Shown here: positions 63,719 to 64,000 of the stretch, piece by piece | Layout: each line of letters begins with the position of its first letter | Position numbering within the stretch: the first letter of the stretch is position 1 | Source of the DNA: an uncultured Pseudomonadales bacterium | GTDB lineage: Bacteria; Pseudomonadota; Gammaproteobacteria; Pseudomonadales; UBA7434 | DNA: 64,000 nt | Direction: 5' to 3' | NCBI GenBank assembly: GCA_905478995.1 | Contig: CAJQKT010000086.1 | Coordinates: 1-64,000, forward strand | Translations under genes and position numbers: made by a program | The notes under the pieces: generated by a model | The model's database searches: none | Seen by the model: the letters and a program-made list of their open reading frames with translations, nothing else | What the model was told of the DNA's origin: nothing

Positions 63719-64000
63719 ATGTCTCAGCTGAATATCACAGAAAGTAATATCCCGCTAAGAGCTCAAGACGGTTCACAAGCGCCCGATGCGCCGGCGTGGA
63801 CAGCCGATATTGACAACCCCTACCTACACGGCATTTACGCTCCCACCACACTCGAGACGCAGGTCGATCAGTTGGAGGTGATGAGCGGTGCAATTCCCGA
63901 TGATTTGTACGGCGCCTACGTGCGCAATGGCCCCAATCCAGTGTTCAAGCCACGCTTTAACCATCACCCTTTTGATGGCGACGGTATGCTTTACGCTGTT
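63719..64000 (+). CDS. Carotenoid oxygenase (RPE65/CCD family), 3'-truncated by window edge
   Basis: MSQLNITESN...NPYLHGIYAPTTLETQVDQLEVMSGAIPDDLYGAYVRNGPNPVFKPRFNHHPFDGDGMLYAV; own reading, not in the ORF track. Confidence 0.9.
   Translation, partial: MSQLNITESNIPLRAQDGSQAPDAPAWTADIDNPYLHGIYAPTTLETQVDQLEVMSGAIPDDLYGAYVRNGPNPVFKPRFNHHPFDGDGMLYAV

Overview
The window looks like core chromosome of a gammaproteobacterium (Pseudomonas/Cellvibrionales-like gene order), with no prophage, transposon, CRISPR array or clear genomic island. From left to right it carries: the end of the division/cell-wall cluster (ftsZ 3' end, lpxC, M23 peptidase, secA, argJ, mutT); a secreted subtilase-like protein; yacG-coaE; pyrB; murJ; ribF-ileS-lspA-fkpB-ispH; a type IV pilus minor-pilin cluster (fimT/pilV/pilW/pilX/pilY1/small secreted protein/pilE) followed by a convergent second pseudopilin and pilRS; nadE; pgeF; pxpABC; cmoAB; ogt; a lone exbD; dapA-bamC; purC; alkB; degS-like protease; NIF3; zapG-zapE; rplM-rpsI; petA plus a fused cytochrome b/c1 gene; sspAB; dolP-diaA-yraN-lpoA | rsmI; rnpB; and the start of a carotenoid oxygenase. 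The observations most worth a second look are the single-ORF cytochrome b-c1 fusion, the divergent subtilase with a C-terminal anchor, the heptanucleotide tandem repeat between coaE and yacG, the 11-bp repeat at the mutT start, the EF-hand-like acidic loops in an atypical pseudopilin, the divergent DiaA-like protein, the lone exbD, and a rearranged rnpB/dcw neighbourhood. I found no convincing undescribed multi-gene system. All family assignments come from reading motifs and recalling synteny; no searches were run.
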